NCBI GenBank assembly: GCA_964629765.1
Contig: CAZVTK010000004.1
Coordinates: 32,175 to 96,174, forward strand
Length of the DNA: 64,000 bases
Direction of reading: 5' to 3'
Source of the DNA: RCIO01 sp964629765
GTDB taxonomy: Bacteria > Pseudomonadota > Alphaproteobacteria > Rhizobiales > Rhizobiaceae
Below, one piece after another: positions 28,401 to 36,057 of this stretch; the first letter of the stretch is position 1; each line of letters starts with the position of its first letter. Both the position numbers and the translations under genes were made by a program. The notes beneath the pieces are model-generated. The model had not been told where the DNA came from. It was given only the letters and a program-made list of their open reading frames with translations, and searched no databases.

Positions 28401-30184
28401 GTCTCGCAGATGCGATAGTCGATCGTGTAGGTGCCGGCGGGCGTGGCGGCCGCGACGGAGACGATGCCGGTCCCGGCCGCCAGCGTCACCCCGGCATGGG
28501 CGGCCGGCGTCACGACGGTCAGCGTCACCACGCCCGTCGTCGCGGCGTTGCCGTCCAGCGTGTCGTTGGCGAGCACATCGACCACGTTTGCAGCGCCGCC
28601 GGCGCCGTTGACCGGCGCGGGAGTGTCGTCCGCAGCATTGATCGGGGCGGCGCTCAGGACGGACACGGTCACGTCGTCATTGTTGGCGCCGGGGCCGGCC
28701 GTGCCGACACCGTTGCCGTCCGCGGCATTGACGCTGTCGGAGAGATCCGAGAGCGCGAGCCCGCCGACGCTGGTGCCGGTGGCCGTCGCCTGGTTGCGCA
28801 CGTCTCCCGTAACGAGGTCGGCGGCCACCAGCGTGTAGCTCGCCGTGTAGACCCACGTCTCGCCGGGATCGAGCCGGTTGTTGGCGTTGGCGTCGCCAGA
28901 CTGGTAGGCGGGCGCGGGCGCCACCCCCGCGCCGGTGAAGCCCGTCTCGGCGACCGCGACTCCATTGATGCCGACCGCGCCCGGCGCGGTGACGTGGTAG
29001 GTGTAGCCGATCGTCTCGCCGACCTGCGCATGCCCGTCGGCGCTGACCTCGTCGTTCAGCGTCGCCGACTTGACGATGCCGATCGCCGGATAGACGACCG
29101 AGACGGCGGCCTGGTTGGAAAGGACGTTGAGCGCGTTGCGGAAGCGGTAGTGGATCGGCGTGGCGGTCCCGACGAAGCCCGGCGCGGGCGCGAAGGTCAG
29201 CTCGCCGCTCGTCTCGTCATAGGTCCACTGCCCCTCTCCGGGCATGCTGAACTGATAGAGATGCCCGTCGCCGTCGTTGAGCTGCCCGGTGGCGCCGCCC
29301 GGCGCCACCAGAACCACCGACTTCATGCCGTATTCGCCCGGCACCGGCGGCGTGTTGCTGGTGGCGATGCTGTCGTTGAGCAGGATCTCGACGGTGACCG
29401 GATTGCCGAGCTGGCCTTCGGCCTGATCGTCGACCGCGGTCGGCGCGTGATGGTCGGCGCAGGTATAGTCCAGCGTGTTGAAGGCGCCGTAGGACGGACT
29501 GTCGACGCGGATGAAAAAATTGGCGTTGGCGGTGCGCCCGAACCGGAAGCGGCTCGTGTTCGGGTAGAACACCTCCAACCCCGATACCGGCTCGCTGTTG
29601 TAGGTCTTGTCGCCGATGACGCTCAGCACCTCGTCGTAGCCGCCGACCGTGCCGAAGGTTCGCCCGAGCTGGGAGGTCTGGTCGATGCGCACCCAGCCCA
29701 CCGATCCGTCGCAGACCGGGACGAACGCCTGCTCGTTCGCCGGGCCATCTATGTCGTTGAGCTGGATGTGGACATCCGCCGCCACCTCGACGCCGCCGGT
29801 GTTGTTGACGACATTGTAGGCGGACGCGGCGGAATAGAGGGTCCACTCCATCCACATATGGTCCTGCCCGGTCGAGGTGATCGCCGGCCGGCTGCCCTGC
29901 GTGGTGAAGGTGTGGCCCTGGTTGGCGTCGACGATGCGCACCGCCAGATCGACCGCGACACCGCCGACCGTGCCGGCATTGCGCCACACCGCGCGCTGCC
30001 CGACGCCCGCCGGTCCCCCGGTCTCGGGCGCACCCACGACGTTGAGGATCAGGTCGGCGCCGAGGGCCGGCGACGCGACCGCTGCGAGCGGAAGCAGCGA
30101 CGCGGCGGCGCACAGGCGCCGCAAGGCGCGCGCCCACCGGTGCGGCCGCGCGGATGCGGCCCATCTTCCGTTCCCCAAGCCCAC
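25433..30184 (-). CDS. Secreted DUF11/Ig-like repeat protein with SdrB-like domains and OmpA-like end
   Basis: About 1583 residues from the preferred GTG 30184. A signal peptide (ALRRLCAAASLLPLAAVASPALGA) is followed by an N-terminal beta domain, a DUF11-type segment with GDANANNRLDPGETWVYTASY, five tandem 100-residue Ig/cadherin-like repeats (about residues 513-1011), an SdrB-like domain (IVFFDANGNGVLDGAEQRLPG), another DUF11 region and a second SdrB-like domain (VFDDRNRDGWQDPGEAGLPS). The end, with ALTQARVEAVRALLAQVWRDG, resembles an OmpA-like domain. Each repeat has a cysteine pair in RICENLNPANCDTA. The frame stays open upstream to 30424, but that part looks like random translation. A cell-surface adhesin or filament component is inferred. 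Confidence 0.7.
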   Translation of the reverse strand: MGLGNGRWAASARPHRWARALRRLCAAASLLPLAAVASPALGADLILNVVGAPETGGPAGVGQRAVWRNAGTVGGVAVDLAVRIVDANQGHTFTTQGSRPAITSTGQDHMWMEWTLYSAASAYNVVNNTGGVEVAADVHIQLNDIDGPANEQAFVPVCDGSVGWVRIDQTSQLGRTFGTVGGYDEVLSVIGDKTYNSEPVSGLEVFYPNTSRFRFGRTANANFFIRVDSPSYGAFNTLDYTCADHHAPTAVDDQAEGQLGNPVTVEILLNDSIATSNTPPVPGEYGMKSVVLVAPGGATGQLNDGDGHLYQFSMPGEGQWTYDETSGELTFAPAPGFVGTATPIHYRFRNALNVLSNQAAVSVVYPAIGIVKSATLNDEVSADGHAQVGETIGYTYHVTAPGAVGINGVAVAETGFTGAGVAPAPAYQSGDANANNRLDPGETWVYTASYTLVAADLVTGDVRNQATATGTSVGGLALSDLSDSVNAADGNGVGTAGPGANNDDVTVSVLSAAPINAADDTPAPVNGAGGAANVVDVLANDTLDGNAATTGVVTLTVVTPAAHAGVTLAAGTGIVSVAAATPAGTYTIDYRICETLSPANCDTATVTVEVEAAAIDAVDDAPPKVSGIAGGANIVDVLANDTLDGAAAALADVTLTVVTPAAHGGVTLDTATGMVSVAAATPAGTYTIDYRICENLNPANCDTATVTVEVDVAAIDAVDDAPPVASGIAGGANIADVLANDTLAGAAAVLADVTLTIVTPAAHGGITLDTATGMVSVAAATPAGTYTIDYRICENLNPANCDTATVTVEVDVAAIDAVDDAPPMVSGIAGGANIADVLANDALGGAAAVLADVTLTIVTPAAHGGITLDTATGMVSVAAGTPSGSYSIVYGLCENLNPANCDTATVTVEVDAAAIDAVDDLLAAPVDSAQALAGVINVLANDRLGGAQAAVSNVNVAAAGALPAGFTLSMQGAVDIAQGTNSGDYSFQYRICEILNPANCAVATVSIAVRKTVPAISGIVFFDANGNGVLDGAEQRLPGYRVELRRGGEIVRETTSGADGGYHIFDFAPGAGYELVFIDPDNGMAAGRIANLTFAIDQVMSEQNQPIDPSGVVYNVVTGAPLAGVVLEFQTAGGTVLPAACLLPGQQRQTTGADGRYRFDVVPGGHALCPAAETEYRLAVVGWPAGIENAVSRIAPPQPGALDATACPVDAVPGGACQLSADNDAPAGGAPEPYYLAFLLAPGDPHVVNNHIPLDPLPTIPATGLSVVKRAGVAVARRDEVVSYVIVAANANGTAAGPLDVVDRLPPGFAYVPGSARLDGAAATPQVSGRSLVFSGLRLPARGSVEIRLFARIGADVAAGEQVNEAWMRNPATGAAVSNVGRAAVRVLAEHVFDCADVTGKVFDDRNRDGWQDPGEAGLPSVRIVTVQGMLVTTDRHGRFSVPCAALPDPSIGSNIILKLDTRTLPQGYAVTTENPRVARLTAGKATVMNFGATAGRFVDVEISGHAFHRGSARPGGELQAGLGRLAGIEGKRAATLSITYRRGGEAPALTQARVEAVRALLAQVWRDGRKALPFEIRVVGAK
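27150..28645. repeat. Five in-frame 300-bp tandem repeats within the surface-protein gene
   Basis: Units begin (in coding direction) at about 28645, 28345, 28045, 27745 and 27445, each encoding about 100 residues that start A-I-D-A-V-D-D and end T-A-T-V-T-V-E-V. The three middle copies are close to identical over long stretches, including a run around AGTGCCTGCGGGCGTTGCCG shared by the 27745-28044 and 28045-28344 units. The first copy diverges moderately and the fifth strongly. The 300-bp period preserves the frame, so unequal recombination could change copy number without breaking the protein. Confidence 0.9.
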
Positions 30185-30568
30185 GGCCCGTTCCCCGAGA
30201 CGCCCGCCGCGCGCCCCGCGCGGCGGCAATTCGTATTCCGGCACGCGAAAGAAGCGATCGGCAGGCGCCGTAAGCCGCGGAGAGGACTGAACACGCGCCG
30301 AGGACGAAGGGGGCGCCAGCCTATATCGGGAACTTGTGCTTAACGGCCGGTTAAGCTCCGGCCCGGGACGCCCCCGCGGATGCGCCGGCGGCAAGCCGGA
30401 TTCTTGACCCGCGAGTCGCGCCACCTTATTTCTGGTGACACCGGCGGCGAATCAGTCCTGCCCGCCGGTCGCGGAGCGCTCCGACGCGCCGCCGCATCGG
30501 TGTCTGTACAGCGTCAAGGTATTCTGGCCGGGCCGTTCGCCCGGGCGACGGGGGATTCGCCGAAGACG
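30185..30568. promoter_or_regulatory. Divergent region between surface locus and visN, with CtrA-type box
   Basis: This 384-base gap (if the surface protein starts at 30184) holds a perfect TTAA-N7-TTAA at 30340-30354 inside the dyad GCTTAAC-N5-GTTAAGC (30338-30356). That matches the binding consensus of the alphaproteobacterial cell-cycle regulator CtrA. The rest is GC-rich with no other recognised signal. The box could serve either the surface locus or the visN-visR operon. Confidence 0.55.
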
Positions 30569-31273
30569 ATGAACAGTGTGGCCATGACACGCCGCGAACC
30601 CGGGACCATCGAGGTTCCCCGGGACCGCGCGGGCCTCATCCGCTACCTCGCCCGCCTGTGCGGGGACGTGGCGGCCGACTGCTACATGCTGCTCGACCTC
30701 GGCTGCGAGGACGGCGACGCCGCGATCCTCTCCTGCAACTGGATCTTCGACACCGTGCGCGGCACCGGACCGGCCCTGCTGCGGCGCATCGCCGAGGCGC
30801 CGTGCACCACCTTCCTGGGGCAGGAGCCGCGCCCGTGGCGCCCCGCCCGCGAGGGACGGCGCGGCGGGCTGCTGACGACGGCCGAAGCCAATTTCCTCGA
30901 ATCCGCCGGCCATGTGGAGATCGCCAGCACGCGCCTGCGCGCCGGCCGCGCCTGCTTCGCGGCGATGTTCTCCGCCGCCGTGCCGGGCTCGCTCCAGGCG
31001 GAGCGCGTCGGCGCCGCGATGGTGTCTCTGTCCTACGCGCTGTCCGCGCTCTCCTCCGGCGCGACGGCCTCTTCCGCACCGGCTTCGGTGTCCGAGCGCG
31101 AGCGCGAATGCCTGCTGTGGGCCTCCGAGGGCAAGACGACCGAGGAGATCGCCACCATCGTCGGCGTCGCCGCCAACACGGTCAACAGCTACGTCAACAG
31201 CGCCGCCCGCAAGCTCGCGGCGCGCAACCGCGCCATGGCGATCGCCAATGCCATCCGCAGCGGGGTGATCTGA
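30569..31273 (+). CDS. visN: LuxR-family flagellar master regulator VisN
   Basis: A 234-residue protein with a ligand-binding-like N-terminal region and a C-terminal LuxR/GerE helix-turn-helix (about residues 170-232: SERERECLLWASEGKTTEEIA, then VAANTVNSYVNSAARKLAARN). In rhizobia VisN and VisR act together as a heteromeric global activator of flagellar, motility and chemotaxis genes, working through Rem. The identification rests on the LuxR pair being tandem and at the edge of the flagellar cluster. ATG 30569 is preferred; ATG 30584 is possible and the long frame from 30380 is not credible. The CtrA-type box lies about 215 bases upstream. Confidence 0.82.
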   Translation: MNSVAMTRREPGTIEVPRDRAGLIRYLARLCGDVAADCYMLLDLGCEDGDAAILSCNWIFDTVRGTGPALLRRIAEAPCTTFLGQEPRPWRPAREGRRGGLLTTAEANFLESAGHVEIASTRLRAGRACFAAMFSAAVPGSLQAERVGAAMVSLSYALSALSSGATASSAPASVSERERECLLWASEGKTTEEIATIVGVAANTVNSYVNSAARKLAARNRAMAIANAIRSGVI

Positions 31274-31301
31274 TGGCCGCCGGCGCGGGAACGGGCGGCC
31301 C

Positions 31302-32069
31302 ATGGTAGCGCGACGCAACAGGCTGCCCGGCAGCGCGCCCTTGCCCGGTCCAGCCGGCAGCAGTCCCGCGCCGCGGCTCGACACGCTGCCCAACGTCGCG
31401 CGGCGGCTGCGCCGCCTCGCCGCCGGCTGCGGCGCCGAGCATTTCGCCATGCTGCTGGTGGCGGACGGCGAGCCGCGCCGTTTCGCCCCGATGATCGATT
31501 CCGCCTATCCCGGCCGCGACGCCCGCATGCTGGAGATCGCGGCGGCGCTGGGCGAGCGCTTCCTGCGGCTCGCAGCCGAGACGACGCGGCCCTTCTGGTG
31601 GAGCGACGACGACCGGGCGCCGGCGGCACTCTCGCTGGCGCGCTGCCTGTGGGCCGAGAACGTGCCTCCGCCCGCCCCCGGAACGGCGATGGGCACGGCG
31701 ATGGGCACGGCGGTGGCGCTGCCGCTGCTCGCCGAGCGCGGCGAGACCGGGCTGATGGTGCTGGCGGACGGGCGCATGGCCTTCACCATGGCCTCGCTCG
31801 CCGAAATCCATGCGTGGTGCCTGTCCGAATTCGCCTTCGTCGCGGGCCTGCGCCCCGCCGCGGCCGACGCGGCGCCCAGCATGTCGCGGCGCGAGGTCGA
31901 GTGCCTGCGCCTCACCGCCCACGGCCACACGAGCGAGGAGATCGCGACCCGCCTCGGCCTCTCGGTGCACACCACGACGCAGTACATCGCCAACTCGTCG
32001 CAGAAGCTCAACGCCGTCAATCGCGTCCACGCGGTGGCCAAGGCCATGCGCCTCGGCATCATCGACTGA
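31302..32069 (+). CDS. visR: LuxR-family flagellar master regulator VisR
   Basis: A 255-residue LuxR-type regulator starting MVARRNRLPGSAP. The N-terminal domain resembles a small-molecule sensing domain; the C-terminal helix-turn-helix (about residues 190-250) reads SRREVECLRLTAHGHTSEEIA and LSVHTTTQYIANSSQKLNAVN. It follows visN by 28 bases in the same direction and should be co-transcribed. It partners VisN at the top of the rhizobial motility cascade. The Met-Gly-Thr-Ala repeat GTAMGTAMGTAVAL (about residues 126-139) is a small tandem duplication. It converges with the unknown gene at 32097. Confidence 0.82.
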   Translation: MVARRNRLPGSAPLPGPAGSSPAPRLDTLPNVARRLRRLAAGCGAEHFAMLLVADGEPRRFAPMIDSAYPGRDARMLEIAAALGERFLRLAAETTRPFWWSDDDRAPAALSLARCLWAENVPPPAPGTAMGTAMGTAVALPLLAERGETGLMVLADGRMAFTMASLAEIHAWCLSEFAFVAGLRPAAADAAPSMSRREVECLRLTAHGHTSEEIATRLGLSVHTTTQYIANSSQKLNAVNRVHAVAKAMRLGIID

Positions 32070-32096
32070 GCCTTTCGCCGAAGGCCGCGGCGGCCT

Positions 32097-32537
32097 TCAG
32101 CCGGCCATCCGCATTCCGTCGCTCTTCCTGATCCGCGCGCCTTGCAGCGCGCTGCGCAGGAAGAACGTGTTCTCGTCCGGCTCCGGCGACGGATTGTCGA
32201 AGGCGACGTAGTTGACGTCGACGCAAGCGTGCTCGCTGGTCATGCCGAGCGTGAAATAGACGGTCGCGCCCGACGGCTTGAGCTCCATGTCCAGCACGAC
32301 GCGCGGCGTGCCGGTCCAGTCGAGATGAACCTCGCCGCCATGGCCGAGCCGCAGCGTTCCGGGATGGAAATAGAGCTCCGCCGCCGATTCCACGATATCC
32401 GCGACGCTGGCGAAGCGCTCGAGATGAATATAGGCGACGTAATGGGCGACATCGACCATCCTGAGCTCGCTCACCACCTCGCGGATGGCGTCGGCGACGA
32501 TGATCTCACGGTCGAGCGATTGCGGCTGACGATTCAT
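32097..32537 (-). CDS. Conserved-looking unknown protein coupled to flhB
   Basis: A 146-residue soluble protein with no signal peptide or membrane helix. It contains a helical N-terminal part (IIVADAIREVVSELRMVDVAHYVAYI) and a beta-rich middle (GGEVHLDWTGTPRVVLDMEL, TVYFTLGM). Its start overlaps the flhB stop by four bases (ATGA), making it the last gene of the motA-fliM-fliN-fliG-flhB operon and a probable flagellar or motility-linked gene. No family was recognised. The C-terminus ends at a dyad (GAAGGCCGC-G-GCGGCCTTC, 32080-32098) that may form the shared terminator with visR. Confidence 0.8.
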   Translation of the reverse strand: MNRQPQSLDREIIVADAIREVVSELRMVDVAHYVAYIHLERFASVADIVESAAELYFHPGTLRLGHGGEVHLDWTGTPRVVLDMELKPSGATVYFTLGMTSEHACVDVNYVAFDNPSPEPDENTFFLRSALQGARIRKSDGMRMAG

Positions 32538-33622
32538 CGATTGTCCCTGCGCTGCGTGCCGGGCTGGCGCGCGTAGACGACGCGGACCAGCTCTGCCACG
32601 GCCTGGTAGAACTGTGGCGGTATCATGCTATCCACCGAGACTTGCTTGAACATGGAGCGGGCAAGCGCCACGTCGTCGAACACGGGAATGCCGTTGGCCT
32701 CGGCGATCTCCCTGATGCGCAGCGCCACGAGATCCATGCCCTTGGCGACCACCACCGGCGCCGCGTCCTTCGAGCGCTCGTAGCGCAGCGCGATGGCGAA
32801 GTGCGTCGGGTTGGCGATCACCAGCGTCGCGCCCGGCACCGCGGCCATCATGCGCTTTCGGGCGCGGTCGCGTTGCAGCGAGCGGATGCGCTGGCGCACC
32901 AGCGGGTCGCCCTGCGTCTGCTTGTGCTCGTCCTTGACCTCCTGCTTGGTCATGCGCAGGTCGGCCAGCCAGTGATAGCGCGACCACACGATGTCGATGG
33001 CGGCGATCACGATCATGGCGATCGCGATCCACATGATGATGTCCTGCGCGATGCCCTCGATCACCGTGCCGAACGCCACCGGATGGGTGATCATGCCGGA
33101 CATGATGCTGCCCAGCGATTCGCGCATGGCGAGCCCCAGCACGATGCCGGCGAAGATCAGCTTGCCGAGCTGCTTGGCGAACTCGACGAAGCCCTGCACG
33201 CCGAAGATGCGCGTGAAGCCCTTGCGCGGGGACACCCGCGAGAATTGCGGCCGGATGCGCTCCAGCACGAAGCGCGGCAGGTTCTGGAGCACCGAGGCGA
33301 TGATCGCCCCGGATATCAGCAACAGCATCAGGACGCCGACGGCGCGGCCCAGCTCGAGGAACACCACCCACAGGATGCCGGAAACGTCCTTGGCCGATTC
33401 GAGCGGCCAGTCCTCCGGCTTCTCCAGGAAGATCGACAGGAAATGGCCCAGCCGCGAGATGCTGTCCTGCGCGAAGAACATCGTGAACAGCAGGATGGCG
33501 ATGAAGGAGGCCAGCAGCGGCGCCTCCTTGGCGAAGGGCTGCTGGCCCTTGTCGAGAGTGTCCCGGATCTTCTTTTCCGAGGCCTCTTCTGTTTTGCTTT
33601 CCTTGTCCTCGCCGTCGGCCAT
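32534..33622 (-). CDS. flhB: Flagellar type III export protein FlhB
   Basis: A 362-residue inner-membrane component of the flagellar export gate. The N-terminus has the family pattern ESKTEEASEKKIRDTLDKGQ, four hydrophobic segments span about residues 35-210, and the cytoplasmic domain contains the self-cleavage motif NPTH in LVIANPTHFAIALRYE (about residue 270). FlhB switches export specificity from rod/hook to filament subunits, with FliK (55194) as its partner. The gene follows fliG by 23 bases in the minus-strand operon. Confidence 0.96.
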   Translation of the reverse strand: MADGEDKESKTEEASEKKIRDTLDKGQQPFAKEAPLLASFIAILLFTMFFAQDSISRLGHFLSIFLEKPEDWPLESAKDVSGILWVVFLELGRAVGVLMLLLISGAIIASVLQNLPRFVLERIRPQFSRVSPRKGFTRIFGVQGFVEFAKQLGKLIFAGIVLGLAMRESLGSIMSGMITHPVAFGTVIEGIAQDIIMWIAIAMIVIAAIDIVWSRYHWLADLRMTKQEVKDEHKQTQGDPLVRQRIRSLQRDRARKRMMAAVPGATLVIANPTHFAIALRYERSKDAAPVVVAKGMDLVALRIREIAEANGIPVFDDVALARSMFKQVSVDSMIPPQFYQAVAELVRVVYARQPGTQRRDNR

Positions 33623-33645
33623 GCGGCAAGCCTCCGCTCACGCGC

Positions 33646-34659
33646 TCAGGCGGCGTTCTGCATGGTGGGCAGCTCGATCACGCCCTCGCTCGACAGGCGG
33701 ATGGCGGTCGAGGCGATGCGCTTGCGCGCCTTGTTCACCTCGTCGGCCGGCGGCGTGATCGTCGAATCCTTGAGCTCGGCCTCGATCATGCGGCGCGAGC
33801 GGGCGCCGAGCGCGCCGAGCACCGCCTCGGTCAGCTCGGGCGAGGCGCCGCGCAGCGACAGGGTGACGAGGTCGGTCGGCAGCGTGTCGAACAGGGAGAC
33901 GCGGGCGCGCTGTTGCAGCAGCGCGATGTCCTCGAAGGAGAACAGCTTCGAGCGCAGCGTCTCGAGATCCGGCGCGCCGGCCGCCTCGACGTCCTCCATG
34001 ATCTCCTCGAGCAGATCCTTGTCGAGCTCGTTCAGCACGCCGGCCACGCGCACCTGCCCCGCCGAGACGTCCTTCGACGCCGACTTGTCCTCCAGCCTGC
34101 TGCGGAGCTGGTTCTCGACGATCGCGCGCGCCCTGTCCGGCACGGTGCCGATCGAGATCATGCGCTTCACCGCCTCGCCGCGCACGGCCTTGGGCAGCAG
34201 TCCCACCGCGCCCGCCGCCGCCGCGGACGAGATGTTGGTGAGGATCATGGCGATCGTCTGCGGGTGCTCGCCGGCGATCAGCGCGGCGAGGCGCTCGGCC
34301 GGCAGCGCCTCCAGCCGCGGCCAGATCGGCGTCTGCTCGTCGCCGGCCGGCGCCGCCTTGCTTTCCTCCATCAGCGCGTTGATCTCGTCCGGGCTCATCG
34401 CCTCGCTGAGGATGCCCTTCATCTGCTCGTTGGAATCGAGCAGGCCCGCGCCCTCGGCATATTCCTCCTCGAATTCCGCGACGATCTTCTCCAGTTCATT
34501 CTGCGGGATCGTGCTGAGCGAGCGGGCAGCCTCCATCAGCGACTTCAGCTCCTCCGGCTTGAAGAAGCGCAGCAGCTTGGCGGCCGAACCCTTGCCCATG
34601 GCCACGAGGATGGCCGCGGCCTTCTGCTGGCGGGTAAGAGTGGCGGCCTTCATGGTCAT
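33646..34659 (-). CDS. fliG: Flagellar motor switch protein FliG
   Basis: A 337-residue C-ring protein that contacts the MS ring (FliF) and the stator MotA. The N-terminal region reads TRQQKAAAILVAMGKGSAAKLL, the middle domain has the EHPQTIAMIL motif (about residue 130), and the C-terminal torque domain contains FSFEDIALLQQRARVSLFD and LGARSRRMIEAELKDS with charged residues facing MotA. MTM gives two possible ATG starts (34659, 34653). It lies between fliN (19-base gap) and flhB. Confidence 0.96.
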   Translation of the reverse strand: MTMKAATLTRQQKAAAILVAMGKGSAAKLLRFFKPEELKSLMEAARSLSTIPQNELEKIVAEFEEEYAEGAGLLDSNEQMKGILSEAMSPDEINALMEESKAAPAGDEQTPIWPRLEALPAERLAALIAGEHPQTIAMILTNISSAAAAGAVGLLPKAVRGEAVKRMISIGTVPDRARAIVENQLRSRLEDKSASKDVSAGQVRVAGVLNELDKDLLEEIMEDVEAAGAPDLETLRSKLFSFEDIALLQQRARVSLFDTLPTDLVTLSLRGASPELTEAVLGALGARSRRMIEAELKDSTITPPADEVNKARKRIASTAIRLSSEGVIELPTMQNAA

Positions 34660-34678
34660 GCTGCGGTGCCCGGCGCCT

Positions 34679-35068
34679 TCACTTCGCCGGCTTGGCCGCG
34701 ACGATCTCGGTCAGCTTGACGCCGAATCGCGACGGGTCGTGTTCCAGAACGGTGATCTCCCCCTTGGCGATCTTGCGCCCGTTGACGACGATGTCCACCG
34801 GCTCGCCGACCCGGCGGTCGAGCGCGACGGTCGACCCCTTCTGGAGCCCCATCAGGTCCGACACCGGCATCTCGGTGCTGCCCAGCACGATCTGCACCTC
34901 CACGGGGATGGTCATGACGACGTTGTTGCCCCCGATCGAGGGCAGCGCGGCGTTGGCGGCGGCAGCGCCCTGCCCCGCCTCGTCGTTGAGCACCCCGCGC
35001 AGCTCGTCGATGGCCTTGTTGAGCTGGTCCTCGTCCGGCTCGGCGGCTGCGATGGCTGGTTTGCTCAT
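34679..35068 (-). CDS. fliN: Flagellar motor switch protein FliN
   Basis: A 129-residue protein whose C-terminal half is the SpoA/surface-presentation domain (MTIPVEVQIVLGSTEMPVSD, MGLQKGSTVALDRRVGEPVD, VNGRKIAKGEI). It builds the lower C-ring with FliM and FliG. Start ATG 35068 is chosen because GGAGAATC lies upstream at normal spacing and the protein then has the normal family length; the long open frame upstream is the shadow of fliM. Part of the motA operon. Confidence 0.95.
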   Translation of the reverse strand: MSKPAIAAAEPDEDQLNKAIDELRGVLNDEAGQGAAAANAALPSIGGNNVVMTIPVEVQIVLGSTEMPVSDLMGLQKGSTVALDRRVGEPVDIVVNGRKIAKGEITVLEHDPSRFGVKLTEIVAAKPAK

Positions 35069-35099
35069 CTGTCGATTCTCCTGTCGCCGGGCCGCCCGG

Positions 35100-36026
35100 T
35101 CAGTTGCCGAGCAGCCCGTCCATGAATTCCTGCTGCGAATCGAATGGCTGGGCGACCCGCACCGTGTAGTTTTGCCCCAACTTGCCGAATTCGCACACGA
35201 AAAGCGTGCGGTCCTTGGCATGAAGTTTGGTCTGCGTCGTCGCATCGGCCGGCATTTCGATGATCTGGCCCGGCTGGAGCGCCGCAAGCTGCCCCAGCGT
35301 CAGCTTCGCCAGCGGCATCGTCGCGTCGAGCTGCACCGCCGAGCGCATGATCTCCTCGTTGAAGCGCTCCCGCCATGCGGCGGCGCCGGCCTGTGCCGGG
35401 GCGGTGCCCTCGCTGCGATGCTGGGCGAGGATGCGCTGCGGCATCGTGACGTGCACGCGTCCGCGATTGGCGCCGAGCCTGAGCTCGAAGGCAAGGCTCA
35501 CGCCCGGACCGTCGCGGATCACCTGCTTGCCGATGTCGCCGCCGGTGATCGGCCGCGGCAGCGGGAACTTCACCGCGAGCGAGCGCCCGCCCGAGCCGTT
35601 CAGCGCGCGCGCGAACATGTCGAACAGCCGCTCCGCCACGTCGACCTCGATCGGCGACAGGTCGCGGCTGATCGGCACCAGCGGCAGCGTGTCGTCGGCC
35701 CCCAGCAGCGCGCTCAGCACCAGCGACAGCGCGTCGGGCTCCATCGTCATCAGCAGCGCGTCGGGCGAGGTGTCGGCCGCGGCGATGCTCATCGCCCAGA
35801 AGGCGCCCTCCGGCGGGCGCACATCGGCAATGCGCACCAGCTCGACGCCGACGCATTCGAAGGCGACGGCCGTCGGGAATTCGCTCGCGAACGCCGTGCT
35901 GACCGAGGCGAGGCAGCGCTGGCCGAGCGCGCGGGCGGCGTCGGTCACCCGCGCCGGGTCGCCCGTCGCGCCGGTCAGGCGCTCGACGATCAGGTCGCGC
36001 ATATCCGCCGGGGATGCACTGCTCAT
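35100..36026 (-). CDS. fliM: Flagellar motor switch protein FliM (rhizobial type)
   Basis: A 308-residue C-ring protein. The C-terminal SpoA domain is visible (MRSAVQLDATMPLAKLTLGQL, LQPGQIIEMPAD, LFVCEFGKLGQNYTVRVAQP). The central CheC-like domain is weak but fits (ISRDLSPIEVDVAERLFDMF). The canonical N-terminal CheY-binding helix (LSQxEIDALL) is not seen; the protein starts MSSASPADMRDLIVERL instead. Identity rests on the domain pattern and on the gene order motA-fliM-fliN-fliG, which is typical of rhizobia. Confidence 0.88.
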   Translation of the reverse strand: MSSASPADMRDLIVERLTGATGDPARVTDAARALGQRCLASVSTAFASEFPTAVAFECVGVELVRIADVRPPEGAFWAMSIAAADTSPDALLMTMEPDALSLVLSALLGADDTLPLVPISRDLSPIEVDVAERLFDMFARALNGSGGRSLAVKFPLPRPITGGDIGKQVIRDGPGVSLAFELRLGANRGRVHVTMPQRILAQHRSEGTAPAQAGAAAWRERFNEEIMRSAVQLDATMPLAKLTLGQLAALQPGQIIEMPADATTQTKLHAKDRTLFVCEFGKLGQNYTVRVAQPFDSQQEFMDGLLGN

Positions 36027-36057
36027 TGCCCTGGCGCCCTCGTACCCGCCTGCATGC

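Noticed and set aside
27150..28645. Regular repeats considered as a CRISPR array
   Set aside because: The unit is 300 bp, contiguous without unique spacers, and codes in frame for a protein domain.
25418..30343. A very long plus-strand open frame (about 1640 codons) opposite the surface-protein gene
   Set aside because: It is the antisense shadow of a GC-rich repetitive gene: composition is Arg/His/Asp-rich with no domain, while the minus strand shows a signal peptide and recognisable DUF11/SdrB domains.
30185..30424. N-terminal extension of the DUF11 protein to 30424
   Set aside because: The extra 80 residues look like random translation, and the signal peptide sits just after the GTG at 30184.
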